NCBI GenBank assembly: GCA_002841945.1
Contig: PHBI01000061.1
Coordinates: 1-50,805 of the forward strand
Direction: 5' to 3'
Length of the DNA stretch: 50,805 bases
Source: Deltaproteobacteria bacterium HGW-Deltaproteobacteria-14
GTDB taxonomy: Bacteria; Myxococcota_A; UBA9042; PHBI01
Position numbers and translations under genes: made by a program. The notes beneath the pieces were generated by a model that did no database searches, was not told the origin of the DNA, and saw only the letters and a program-made list of their open reading frames with translations. Shown here piece by piece: positions 1 to 7,875 of this stretch. Numbering within the stretch: the first letter of the stretch is position 1; each line of letters starts with the position of its first letter.

Positions 1-1749
1 CGTCCCGCCGCCGGCGCCGCCGTTGCCCCGCTGCGCCCCGACCCCGCCGTCGGCGCCGCCGCTGAGGAGCTCGACCGAGCGCGCGTCCTGGGGGCCGGAG
101 GCGGTGGCGACGCCGCCCGGGAAGCCGCGCTGGGAGACGTCGACCGCGCCGTTCAGCGTGAACGTCCCGGCGACCAGGAAGGCGACGGTGCCGGTGGCGA
201 TCCCGCGGCTCGCGTCCGGGGTGCGCGCCGGGTCCCAGGCGGCCGCGGTCACCGCGGCGGCGCCGCCGATGGTCACGTTGGCGTACTGGGGCACCCGCTG
301 GGCGATCAGGGTGCGGGCGCTGCCGCCGGCGTAGCGCGCCGGGTCGATGGGCTCGACGGTGGTGATGGTGGCGCCGCTCGCGGTGTCGACGGTGAGCAGA
401 TCCCAGCTGCCGACCAGCGCCGGGACGCCCTCGGCCTGGGCGAAGTGGAGCAGCACGACGTCGCCGGTGGCGAGGCCCGCGACGGGATCGGCCGTGGTGA
501 TGGTAGTCGCCGTGACGGCGGTGGCCTCGAGGGCGTAGGCGTCGGCGGCGGCGCCGGTGCGCAGCGAGCCGCCGACCGCGGTGGTGGGGTCGAAGCTGCC
601 GCCGCTCAGGACCAGGTCGCCGTCGCGGCCGTCGCCGAAGAACGGCGCCTCGCCGTGGATGCGCGTGGTCGTCCCGAGGGAGGGCGCGAAGCCGACGGCG
701 AAGGGCTCGCCGTCGAGGTCGGAGTAGTCGACCCCGACGCCGGTGCCGTCGCCGAAGCCGTGGTGGTGGCAGGCGACCGCGCCGCCGCTGACGAGGGGGA
801 CCGTCCAGGTGACGTAGGGCCAGGCGACGCCAGCCGGGGTGACGCCGTCGCTGAGGGCGGTCTCCGACGCAGTGGCTTGGGCGGTCAGGGTGCAGGTCCC
901 GTGCGCCCCGTAGGCGAGGGCGTTGAGGCCGAGGGCGACGTTCCAGTAGGCCTTCTTGGCGTCGGCGAGGGGCTCGAGCCCGCGGTAGACGGCGGCCTGA
1001 AAGAGCAGGTCGGTGGTGTTGGTGGGGCCGGGGAAGGCGGGGTTGAGGTTTCCGGGGCCGCCGTCGGGGCCGACGCGGTAGGTCGTGCCGTCGCCGCAGG
1101 TGACGACGACGTCGTTCATATAGAGGAAGGTCGCCGCGGCGTCGGGGCCGGCGGTGCAGGCGAGGGCGAGGACGGCGGTCTGCTCGCGGGCGCCGGTGAG
1201 CGGGTTGGTGAGCAGCGCGAGGGGCTCGGGGCCGCCGTCGCCGGCCTTCTCGCAGTCGAGCTTGGCCGAGCAGAAGATGTCTTCGAAGGTGACGGCGACG
1301 TCGAAGAAGCCCTGGCGGGCGGCGCGCGCGATGGTGAGGTCGAAGGTCACCGGCGTGTCGCGGTCGGCGGCGCAGGCGGCGACGCGGGTGACGGGGTCGC
1401 CGGCGGGGGCCGGGTTGGCGAAGTCGGTGGTGTCATCGAGCCAGGCCGCGCCGACCTTGACGCCGTCGAGGACGAGCTCGACCTCGTTGACGTCGGCGTC
1501 GGCGTCGCAGGTCCCGACGTAGCTGAGGCTGCCGCCCCCGTCGCCGTAGGCGCTCGAGTCGAGGGTCTTCGTCCACACGGTCTGGCCGTCCGCCACGACC
1601 GTGAGCGTGTAGCGGACGTCCGTCACGCCGGGCAGCTCGAGGGGCGCCACGGCGATCGCGACGCGGCCGCCGGGGGGCGCGAGCGGCTCTCCTGCGCAGG
1701 CCCCGAGGGCGGCGAGGGACGCCGCCCATACGAGTCGGGAGGGTGACAT
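1..1749 (-). CDS. Modular surface lipoprotein, C-terminus cut by window edge
   Basis: The frame is open from an ATG at 1749 to base 1 (583 codons) with no stop, so the 3' end lies outside the window. The first 18 residues form a signal peptide ending in a lipobox (LGAC, Cys18), so an outer-membrane or surface lipoprotein is expected. Residues ~30-350 match the N-terminal module of two other lipoproteins in this window (11711-13696 and 34610-36859): a stretch with SYVGTCDA, then QGFFDVAVTF followed by FCSAKLDC, and later VYRG and AYWNVALG. The C-terminal part becomes rich in G, A, T and S (GGNGGAGGGT near the edge), like the Gly-rich tail of the protein at 14026-15903. A ribosome binding site (AGGAAA) precedes the ATG. 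Function is unknown; adhesion or matrix binding would be a guess. Confidence 0.8.
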   Translation of the reverse strand, partial: MSPSRLVWAASLAALGACAGEPLAPPGGRVAIAVAPLELPGVTDVRYTLTVVADGQTVWTKTLDSSAYGDGGGSLSYVGTCDADADVNEVELVLDGVKVGAAWLDDTTDFANPAPAGDPVTRVAACAADRDTPVTFDLTIARAARQGFFDVAVTFEDIFCSAKLDCEKAGDGGPEPLALLTNPLTGAREQTAVLALACTAGPDAAATFLYMNDVVVTCGDGTTYRVGPDGGPGNLNPAFPGPTNTTDLLFQAAVYRGLEPLADAKKAYWNVALGLNALAYGAHGTCTLTAQATASETALSDGVTPAGVAWPYVTWTVPLVSGGAVACHHHGFGDGTGVGVDYSDLDGEPFAVGFAPSLGTTTRIHGEAPFFGDGRDGDLVLSGGSFDPTTAVGGSLRTGAAADAYALEATAVTATTITTADPVAGLATGDVVLLHFAQAEGVPALVGSWDLLTVDTASGATITTVEPIDPARYAGGSARTLIAQRVPQYANVTIGGAAAVTAAAWDPARTPDASRGIATGTVAFLVAGTFTLNGAVDVSQRGFPGGVATASGPQDARSVELLSGGADGGVGAQRGNGGAGGGT

Positions 1750-1863
1750 GCTGTGAATTTCCTGGGTGTGTTTCGCGGTAGCGAAGCGCGGACCCAGAGC
1801 GTGCCACCGAATCGCCAGAAGGTGAAGCGAAGAGCCGTGTTGCAGTGCGCTGGCCTGGTTGCG

Positions 1864-2622
1864 CTACTGGTAATTCGGGTCGCCGGCGCAGGGCTCGAAG
1901 GTGTCCTCGAAGCTCCCCCAGGTCCCGTCGGTCCCGATCCGCTGACACACGGCCGGGAGCGTCCGCTCCTTGGTGCAGCCGTCCTCGAGGATGGCGCCGG
2001 CGCCGTCGCGGACGACGACGCAGTCCGGGTTCTGGCAGGCGCGCCAGCCCCAGCCGAAGCTCGAGTGGTCGAGGTCGAAGCGCTCGCCGTCCCAGGTGAA
2101 GGTCAGGCTGTCGTTGTGGTGGTTGCCGCCCCAGTCGTAGCCGGCGGCGGTGACCGGGGAGACCACGCCGTCGAGGGCGATCCAGCCGGCGCAGTCCTCG
2201 TAGACCGGGGTGCCGCTGAACGACACCACGCAGCTCGTCGGGGTGGCGCGGATGTAGACGTAGCCGCTGGCGGCGCCGTAGTCGAAGGTGCAGAGCCAGT
2301 CGGCGTCGGGGGTCACGAGGTCCTCGATCGGGAACTCGGGGGCCAGCGCGGGGCACGGGATGGTGTGGCTTTGGGGATAGCGGATGGTGAAGCCGAGATC
2401 GTTGGGGACCGTGTCCTCGCTGGTGTCGGTGACGGCGGTGTCGGTGACGGCGGTGTCGGTGACGGCGGTGTCGGTGACGGCGGTGTCGGTGACGGCGGTG
2501 TCGGTCGTCGTCGTGTCGCTCTGGGTCGTGTCGGCGGTGCCGCCGCCGCTGTCGCCGCACGCGAGCAGGGCGAGGGCGAGGGCGGGCAGGGCGAGGAGGA
2601 ACGACAGGGTTCGCGGCGTCAT
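1864..2622 (-). CDS. Secreted lipoprotein with TAVTD repeat linker
   Basis: A 252-residue protein with an N-terminal hydrophobic signal and lipobox (ALLAC). It is followed by an Asp/Thr-rich linker of five TAVTD pentapeptides (about residues 43-67), then a ~180-residue globular domain with several Cys (CPALAPEF, WLCTFDYG, CVVSFSG, YEDCAGW, CQNPDCVV). I do not recognise the globular domain; the paired Cys suggest disulfides outside the cytoplasm. The linker is typical of tethers that hold a domain away from the outer membrane. The start codon overlaps the stop of the upstream gene (ATGA at 2619-2622), so the gene is probably translationally coupled to the dikinase-like lipoprotein gene and may act with it. 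Confidence 0.75.
   Translation of the reverse strand: MTPRTLSFLLALPALALALLACGDSGGGTADTTQSDTTTTDTAVTDTAVTDTAVTDTAVTDTAVTDTSEDTVPNDLGFTIRYPQSHTIPCPALAPEFPIEDLVTPDADWLCTFDYGAASGYVYIRATPTSCVVSFSGTPVYEDCAGWIALDGVVSPVTAAGYDWGGNHHNDSLTFTWDGERFDLDHSSFGWGWRACQNPDCVVVRDGAGAILEDGCTKERTLPAVCQRIGTDGTWGSFEDTFEPCAGDPNYQ
2422..2505. repeat. 15-bp tandem repeat, five copies plus a partial
   Basis: Five perfect consecutive copies of GGTGTCGGTGACGGC (2422-2496) and a partial sixth. On the minus strand they encode the TAVTD repeats of the lipoprotein linker. Copy number is likely variable because the units are identical at the DNA level. Confidence 0.9.
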
Positions 2623-4994
2623 GGGGTGGCTCCGGCGGCGTCGTGGTAGGGGCGGGCCTGCTTGATGGCGAGGACCCGCTCGGGGCCGTGGAGCTTGAAC
2701 TCGAGGTCCACGGCGAAGGAGTGGGGGGCGTCCCCGTAGAGCGGGGCGAAGTGCTGCTGGATCTGCGTGGCGGCGAGATAGAGCCGCAGGACCTCGGCGG
2801 TGGTCAGCAGCGGGGCGTCGGGGGAGAGGCTCGAGAAGCGCTGGCGGATGACCTGCACGCCGCCGACCGGCGACTCGACGATGGTGAAGACCTCGGGGAT
2901 GGCGCCGACCTCAGGGTTGGTGACGGCGACCTCGCCGGCCTGCACGTTGACGTAGAAGCCGGCGATGGTCGGGTCGGCGAGGTTGCGGGTGATGAGCACG
3001 CCGTTGGCCGCCTCGTCGGGGTAGGCGGGGTGAACGGCCACGCCCATGCGGATGGCGCGCTGGTCGATGTTCCAGAAGGCCCGCTCCTCGAAGGCGCGCC
3101 AATTCCACGCCGAGGCCCAGACCTTGCGGATCTCGTCGGAGGGGCGGTCGCCGCCGCCGGCGTCGGCGCCGAAGCTGGAGTAGAGCCCGGCGCCGGAGAA
3201 GGTCGGGAGATCCTCGGCGTTGGTGCTCGAGCGCAGGCGGATCCGGGCGCCCGGGCCGAAGCGATCGACCACCTTGGCGTCGAGGGCCGCGGCGAAGGTC
3301 GGGTCGACCGGCGCGTGGCGGATAATCCAGCGCAGGCCGTCGAGGCTCGCCTCGCGCAGCGCGGAGTCGCCTTCGAAGGCGGGGTCGGCGAGCAGGCGGT
3401 CGACGTGGGCGCTCAGGGTCTCGACGCCGTCGGGGGGGAGGCAGAGCGACCGTGCTGCGTTGCACACTCCTTCTGATCGGCCCTCTTTAAGGCAGTCGGT
3501 CTGCGCGTCGTTGCATTGCAAAAGACCCGCCTCGGCGGTCGTCATGAAGGCGTCGTAGTGGCGGAAGGGCACGGCGAAGCCGTCTGGGGCGACGCCGGGC
3601 AGCAGGTGGTGGAGCTCGGCGAGGTTCGCGGCCTTGACCCCGACGGCGACGGCGTCGTCGAAGCCGAGGTCGGCGAAGTCGGGGAGGCCGTCGACGGTGA
3701 GGTCGGCTTCGGGGGTGAACGGGTCGGGGGCGCGGCTCGCCCAGAACGCCTGGGCTTCGGCGAGGGTCGCGGCGCGGATCGACCAGCCGGCGGTGGTGAC
3801 CTCGAAGCGGACCATCCCGCCGATGAGCGGGGCGACGTCCGGGTGGTCGCTGGCGCCGAGGAGCGCGAGGTTCGGGGTGCCGCGGGCGCGGGCGGCGACG
3901 TTGACGTGGGCGAGCGGGGTCTGGAGCTCCTCGGTGAGGGTGCCGCCGACGATGGGGAGGTCGTTGGGGAGGCGGGTCAGGAGCAGCACGTCGGTGTAGG
4001 AGACGACGGTCTGATCGAGCTCGTCGGGGCTGAGGCGGCGCAGGGTCCCGAAGGCGACGCCGGGGTTGAGGAGCTGCTCGGTGAGGGCGCCGTAGAGGCC
4101 GGCGTGATCGACCCAGGCGGCCCCGCCGCGGGCGAGGTCGGCGGCGGCGGCGGTGGCGGCGGCCTCCTGGACGGCGCCGGCCGGGAGGTAGACGAGGCGG
4201 TCGGCGGCCCCGGCGCGGGCGAGAAACGGCAGGCGCGCCTCGACGAGCTGGTGGACGCGCAGCGCCTGGGCGGGGGTGAGGTCGTCGCTCGGGAAGAAGG
4301 TCAGGGCGGTCGGGGCGGCGAAGGGGGCGAGCAGATCGGCGTAGACGACGAGGGTGCCGGCGGCGGTGGTGCGGTCGGCGCCGTGGTAGGTGTGCTGCTC
4401 GAACTGGGTGCGGGTGTCGCCGCCGCCGAGGACGTCGCGGTAGAAGTCGTAGTGGAGGAGATGTTCGCGGGTGTTCTGGAAGTAGATCGTGGGCGGCCCG
4501 GCGGCGCCCGGGAGGTCGGCGGCGAAGAACTTCACGACCAGGGTCTGGCCGAGCTCGCTCGTGAACGGCAGGGCGAGGGCGCGGAAGGCCGCGTCGGCGT
4601 CGGGGTCGTCGGGGGCGAAGCCGGTCGCGTAGTCGGCGGTGGCTGCGGGGGTGGGGAGCGCGGTGAGCGGCAGGGTCGCCTCGCCGCTGGCCCCGGCGGA
4701 GACGTCGGTGGTCGCGTGCTCGAAGCCGCTGGCCTTGACGACGAGGTGCAGCGCGTCGGCGGTGTCCGAGGTGAGCGTGGCGCCGTCGCAGACGAGGGGG
4801 CCGGCGTGCGCGGGGGCGCTCGGGGCGCAGCTGAGGACCCACGCGGCGGGCTCGTCCCCGGTCGAGGCGACGACGACGTAGGCGGCCACCGCGCCGCTGT
4901 CGGGCGCGAGCCTGAGCGTGTAGCCGTTCGGGGTCCGATCACCGCCGCAGGTGGCGAGCAGGACGGCGACGACGACGGCGAGCCCTCGTGACAT
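2619..4994 (-). CDS. Lipoprotein with PEP/pyruvate-binding (dikinase-like) domain
   Basis: About 791 residues. The N-terminus is a signal peptide with lipobox (LLATC), so export and lipidation are predicted. The middle (about residues 340-400) holds LAHVNVAARARGTPNL, which resembles the phosphohistidine swivelling domain of PEP-utilising dikinases. Residues ~440-785 look like the ATP/PEP-binding domain (PPDK_N family): GVKAANLAELHHLLP, GFAVPFRHYDAFM, RSSTNAEDLPTFSGAGLYSS and a C-terminal IKQARPY. The order swivel domain then nucleotide-binding domain is that of glucan, water dikinases rather than PEP synthase. A Cys-rich insert (four Cys, codons unlike the neighbours) sits around 3455-3535. 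An exported enzyme of this type is odd because ATP is not expected outside the cell, so it may be a binding protein. GTG at 4997 is an alternative start. Its stop overlaps the next gene's ATG. Confidence 0.75.
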   Translation of the reverse strand: MSRGLAVVVAVLLATCGGDRTPNGYTLRLAPDSGAVAAYVVVASTGDEPAAWVLSCAPSAPAHAGPLVCDGATLTSDTADALHLVVKASGFEHATTDVSAGASGEATLPLTALPTPAATADYATGFAPDDPDADAAFRALALPFTSELGQTLVVKFFAADLPGAAGPPTIYFQNTREHLLHYDFYRDVLGGGDTRTQFEQHTYHGADRTTAAGTLVVYADLLAPFAAPTALTFFPSDDLTPAQALRVHQLVEARLPFLARAGAADRLVYLPAGAVQEAAATAAAADLARGGAAWVDHAGLYGALTEQLLNPGVAFGTLRRLSPDELDQTVVSYTDVLLLTRLPNDLPIVGGTLTEELQTPLAHVNVAARARGTPNLALLGASDHPDVAPLIGGMVRFEVTTAGWSIRAATLAEAQAFWASRAPDPFTPEADLTVDGLPDFADLGFDDAVAVGVKAANLAELHHLLPGVAPDGFAVPFRHYDAFMTTAEAGLLQCNDAQTDCLKEGRSEGVCNAARSLCLPPDGVETLSAHVDRLLADPAFEGDSALREASLDGLRWIIRHAPVDPTFAAALDAKVVDRFGPGARIRLRSSTNAEDLPTFSGAGLYSSFGADAGGGDRPSDEIRKVWASAWNWRAFEERAFWNIDQRAIRMGVAVHPAYPDEAANGVLITRNLADPTIAGFYVNVQAGEVAVTNPEVGAIPEVFTIVESPVGGVQVIRQRFSSLSPDAPLLTTAEVLRLYLAATQIQQHFAPLYGDAPHSFAVDLEFKLHGPERVLAIKQARPYHDAAGATP

Positions 4995-5040
4995 CACGGG
5001 GAGTGTCCGCCCCGCGTCGAGCCCCTGTCAACGGGCGTCG

Positions 5041-5562
5041 TCAGCGCGGCAGCCGCACGGTGAACGCGTCGATGCGGTGGAAGTCCGGGGCGGGGCCCGG
5101 GACCGGGGTCATCGCGAGGTGGCGTCGGGCCGGGCCGACGCCGTGGATGGCGTAGGCGTTGACCAGCAGCGGGCCCGGGGGGAGGAGGGCGACGGGCAGC
5201 TCGGCGACCCCGCGCCAGCGAGCGCCGCCGACCCGGGCCGTGAAGTCGAGCGGCAGCAGGGTGGCGACGGGGTTGCGGCGCCCCTCGAGGCGCAAGACGA
5301 GGTGGTGGCCGTGGGGGCCGAGCTCGACCTCGGTGTAGCGCTCGCCGGGCCCGAGGAGGAAGAGCTCCACGACCTCGTGCTCCCACAGGGCGCCCGTGGG
5401 ACCCGGCGGTCCCGGGGGCGGAGGATCGCCGAAGAAGGGCGCGTCGACATCGAGGCGGAGGTGTCGCGGCAGGGCGGTGACGCGGATGTGCGCGCGCTCT
5501 CCGGCCGGGATCGGCGCGCCGTCCCAGGTGTGCGCGACCCGCAATACGCGAGGTGGACTCAT
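5041..5562 (-). CDS. UPF0462 (C4orf33-like) protein
   Basis: The 173-residue product matches what I remember of the UPF0462/C4orf33 family: HTWDG near the N-terminus, APFFGDPPPPGPPGP, LWEHEVVELFLLG, YTEVELGPHGHHLVLRLEG, and AYAIHG followed by DFHRIDAF. The fold is probably a beta-sandwich like family 9 carbohydrate-binding modules, but no reaction is established. I chose the ATG at 5562 because family members begin about ten residues before HTWDG. The frame stays open upstream to an ATG at 5643, which would add 27 residues (200 aa). No signal peptide is seen, so it is probably cytoplasmic. It is transcribed away from the molybdenum hydroxylase operon. Confidence 0.75.
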   Translation of the reverse strand: MSPPRVLRVAHTWDGAPIPAGERAHIRVTALPRHLRLDVDAPFFGDPPPPGPPGPTGALWEHEVVELFLLGPGERYTEVELGPHGHHLVLRLEGRRNPVATLLPLDFTARVGGARWRGVAELPVALLPPGPLLVNAYAIHGVGPARRHLAMTPVPGPAPDFHRIDAFTVRLPR

Positions 5563-5678
5563 CGCGGTAGCTTGCCCCGCGAGCCGGGCGGTGACCAGCT
5601 CGGCCGAACCTGGCCCGATGTGCGCCCGGGCGTGCATCTTCATTGTCGGGCGGGCCCTTTCCGCAGTAGAACCTGGGC

Positions 5679-6530
5679 GTGAGCGTCGCGCCCCTACACG
5701 AACAGGCCTCTGGCGGCCCCGGACCCGACGCCCCGGTGTTCTTGCGCGGCGCGGGTGACCTGGGGAGCGGCGTGGCCGTGGCGCTGGTCCGCGCCGGCGT
5801 GCCGGTGGTCGCCGTCGAGCTGCCGCGGCCGACCGCGCTGCGGCTCACCGTCGCGTTCGCCTCCGCGTCTCTGACCGGGCGGGTCACCGTCGGCGGGATC
5901 ACCGGCGTCCACGCCGAGGACGTCGACGCCGTGCGCGCCGCGCTCGCCGCTGGCGAGGTCGCGGTCTGGACCCGCGGCGAGGCGCGCCTGCGCGAGAACA
6001 TCTCCCCGCGCGCCGTCGTCGACGCGCGCCTGCGCGGGCTCACCGCCCCTGACCTGAGCCCGACCGACGCGCCGCTCGTGATCGGCCTCGGCCCCGGCTA
6101 CGTGGCCGGCCGGCACTGCCACTTCGTCATCGAGACCAACCGCGGGCCGCGCCTCGGGGAGGTCCTCGAACACGGGCAGGCCGAGGCCCACACCGGCGTC
6201 CCCGGCGTCATCGCGGGCGAGTCCGCGCGCCGCATCCTGCGGAGCCCCGTCGCCGGGATCTTCACCCGGGTGCGGGCCATCGGAGACGTCGTCGCGGCGG
6301 GCGAGATCGTCGCCACCGTGGACGGCGAGCCCGTGCGCGCCCAGCTCGCCGGCCTCGTCCGTGGCCTGCTGCTCGACGGCGTCGCCGTCCCCATGAACAA
6401 GAAGTGCGGCGACGTCGACCCGCGCGGCGACCGCAGGCTGCTCACGACCCCCAGCGACAAGGCCGCCGCCGTCGGCGCCGGCGTGCTGCGGGCGCTGCGC
6501 CGCGGCGGCGCGGTCGCCCCAGAGAACTAG
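5679..6530 (+). CDS. yqeB: YqeB-like molybdenum hydroxylase maturation factor
   Basis: 283 residues from a GTG start. The order of motifs fits the EF2563/YqeB family: a Rossmann-like VFLRGAGDLGSGVAVAL near residue 20, PLVIGLGPGYVAG near 130, VIETNRGP, GVPGVIAG, a biotinyl/lipoyl-like segment (RSPVAGIFTRV, IGDVVAAGEIVATVDG), and CGDVDPRGD near the end. In bacteria this family accompanies selenium-dependent molybdenum hydroxylases and is thought to help insert or mature their cofactor. Here it is the first gene of an operon with the three hydroxylase subunits directly downstream (next ATG after 8 bases), which supports that role. Whether selenium is used here cannot be read from the sequence. 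The GTG start has no strong ribosome binding site; a start a few codons later is possible. Confidence 0.8.
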   Translation: MSVAPLHEQASGGPGPDAPVFLRGAGDLGSGVAVALVRAGVPVVAVELPRPTALRLTVAFASASLTGRVTVGGITGVHAEDVDAVRAALAAGEVAVWTRGEARLRENISPRAVVDARLRGLTAPDLSPTDAPLVIGLGPGYVAGRHCHFVIETNRGPRLGEVLEHGQAEAHTGVPGVIAGESARRILRSPVAGIFTRVRAIGDVVAAGEIVATVDGEPVRAQLAGLVRGLLLDGVAVPMNKKCGDVDPRGDRRLLTTPSDKAAAVGAGVLRALRRGGAVAPEN

Positions 6531-6538
6531 GAGCCCGC

Positions 6539-7396
6539 ATGTACCTGGACCTCCAGACCTACACCAGACCCGCGACGATGGCGGAGGCGCTGGCCCAGCT
6601 CGCGGCGCCCGGCGCCGCCGCCCTGGCCGGTGGGACCCACCTCAACGTCCACGGCCACGAGCACCTGCGCGCCGTCGTCGACCTGCAGGCGCTCGGGCTG
6701 GCCGGCGTCGCGCGGGAGGGCGCCAAGGTGCGCATCGGCGCCATGACCGCCCTGACGGGGCTCGTCGCCGCGGACCTCCCGGCGGGCCTCGCCGCCCTCG
6801 GCCAGGCCGCCGACGCCGAGAAGAACCGCGCCGTCCGCAACCGCTCGACGGTCGGCGGGCGGATCTCTCGCGACCGCTCCAACGGCCGCGTCGCCACGGC
6901 GCTGCTCGGGCTCGAGGCCGAGGTCGAGCTGGCCACCGGCGGGCCCGATGGGGTCACACGGGTCGACCTGCACATCGCCTCGCGCCTCCACGACGTGGCG
7001 ACCGGCGCGGCCCACGGGGTCGTGACCGCCGTGCGCGTACCGGCCGACGTGCGCTGGTCGGGCTACCTCGCCTCCCAGCTCAGCGCGGTCGACGCGCCCA
7101 GCGCCGACGTCGCCGTGTCCGCCGGCCCGCGCGGCGTCCACATCGCCACCGGCGGCCACGGCCGCGGCGCCGCCGGCACCCTGGCGCTGCCGACCACCGC
7201 GGCGGCCGCCACGGCGCTGCTCGCCAACCCGCCCGCCGGCGACAGCTGGCGCGCCGCGCTGCGCGAGGTCGCCGTCGCCGAGCTCCCCGCTCACGGCGAC
7301 GCCCTCGTCTCGGGCGACTACCGGCGTGACCTCGCCGCCACCCTCGTCATCCGGCTCGTCGCCGCCTGCCTCGCCGCGCACGGAGGTGCCGCGTGA
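6539..7396 (+). CDS. Molybdenum hydroxylase FAD-binding subunit (CoxM/XdhB-like)
   Basis: 285 residues, start ATG at 6539 preceded by AGGAG. It has the FAD-binding fold of the medium subunit of xanthine dehydrogenase/CO dehydrogenase-type enzymes: a first FAD loop AGGTHLNVH (near residue 30), a glycine-rich segment RNRSTVGGRI (near 100-110), and a C-terminal domain ending in a helical region. It carries electrons from the 2Fe-2S subunit to FAD and then to an acceptor. It is shorter in the second half than many XdhB proteins. Its stop overlaps the GTG start of the 2Fe-2S subunit gene (GTGA at 7393-7396), so the two are translated together. The order FAD, 2Fe-2S, Mo is the usual order in such operons. 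Confidence 0.85.
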   Translation: MYLDLQTYTRPATMAEALAQLAAPGAAALAGGTHLNVHGHEHLRAVVDLQALGLAGVAREGAKVRIGAMTALTGLVAADLPAGLAALGQAADAEKNRAVRNRSTVGGRISRDRSNGRVATALLGLEAEVELATGGPDGVTRVDLHIASRLHDVATGAAHGVVTAVRVPADVRWSGYLASQLSAVDAPSADVAVSAGPRGVHIATGGHGRGAAGTLALPTTAAAATALLANPPAGDSWRAALREVAVAELPAHGDALVSGDYRRDLAATLVIRLVAACLAAHGGAA

Positions 7397-7872
7397 TCCA
7401 GTTCGAAGCCACCGTGAACGGCCGCCCCGTGCGCTGGGACATCCCCGCCGGGGAGTTCCTCACCGAGACGCTGCGCAGCCACGGCCTCATCGGCACCAAG
7501 CGCGGCTGCGAGAGCGGCGACTGCGGCGCCTGCGCCGTGCTGCTCGACGGGGTCGAGGTCAACAGCTGCGTGCTGCTCGCCGCCCAGGCGAGCGGCCACG
7601 ACATCGTGACCATCGAGGGGATCGGCGACGCCCGCGCCCCGCACCCCATCCAGGAGGCCTTCGTCGACGCCGGCGCCGTGCAGTGCGGCTTCTGCACCCC
7701 CGGGATGGTCGTCGCGACCCACGCGCTGCTCGCCGACAACGCCGCGCCGACCCGCGACGACGCGCGGCATGCGCTCGCCGGGCACCTGTGCCGCTGCACC
7801 GGCTACGTGAAGTGCCTCGACGCCGTGGAGCTCGCCGCTGAGCGCACCGCCGCCGCCAAGGGAGGAGCCTGA
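7393..7872 (+). CDS. Molybdenum hydroxylase 2Fe-2S subunit (CoxS/XdhC-like)
   Basis: 159 residues, GTG start. The N-terminal plant-type ferredoxin domain has GCESGDCGACAVL (Cys39, Cys44, Cys47) and a fourth Cys in VNSC. The C-terminal helical domain has QCGFCTPGM and LCRCTGYVKC, the second 2Fe-2S cluster motif of this family. All eight cluster cysteines are present. It links the molybdopterin site in the large subunit to FAD in the medium subunit. The gene overlaps the upstream FAD subunit gene by 4 bases and ends 3 bases before the large-subunit ATG, so a three-subunit complex is clear. The complex is probably cytoplasmic because no signal peptide is present. Confidence 0.93.
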   Translation: MIQFEATVNGRPVRWDIPAGEFLTETLRSHGLIGTKRGCESGDCGACAVLLDGVEVNSCVLLAAQASGHDIVTIEGIGDARAPHPIQEAFVDAGAVQCGFCTPGMVVATHALLADNAAPTRDDARHALAGHLCRCTGYVKCLDAVELAAERTAAAKGGA

Positions 7873-7875
7873 ACC

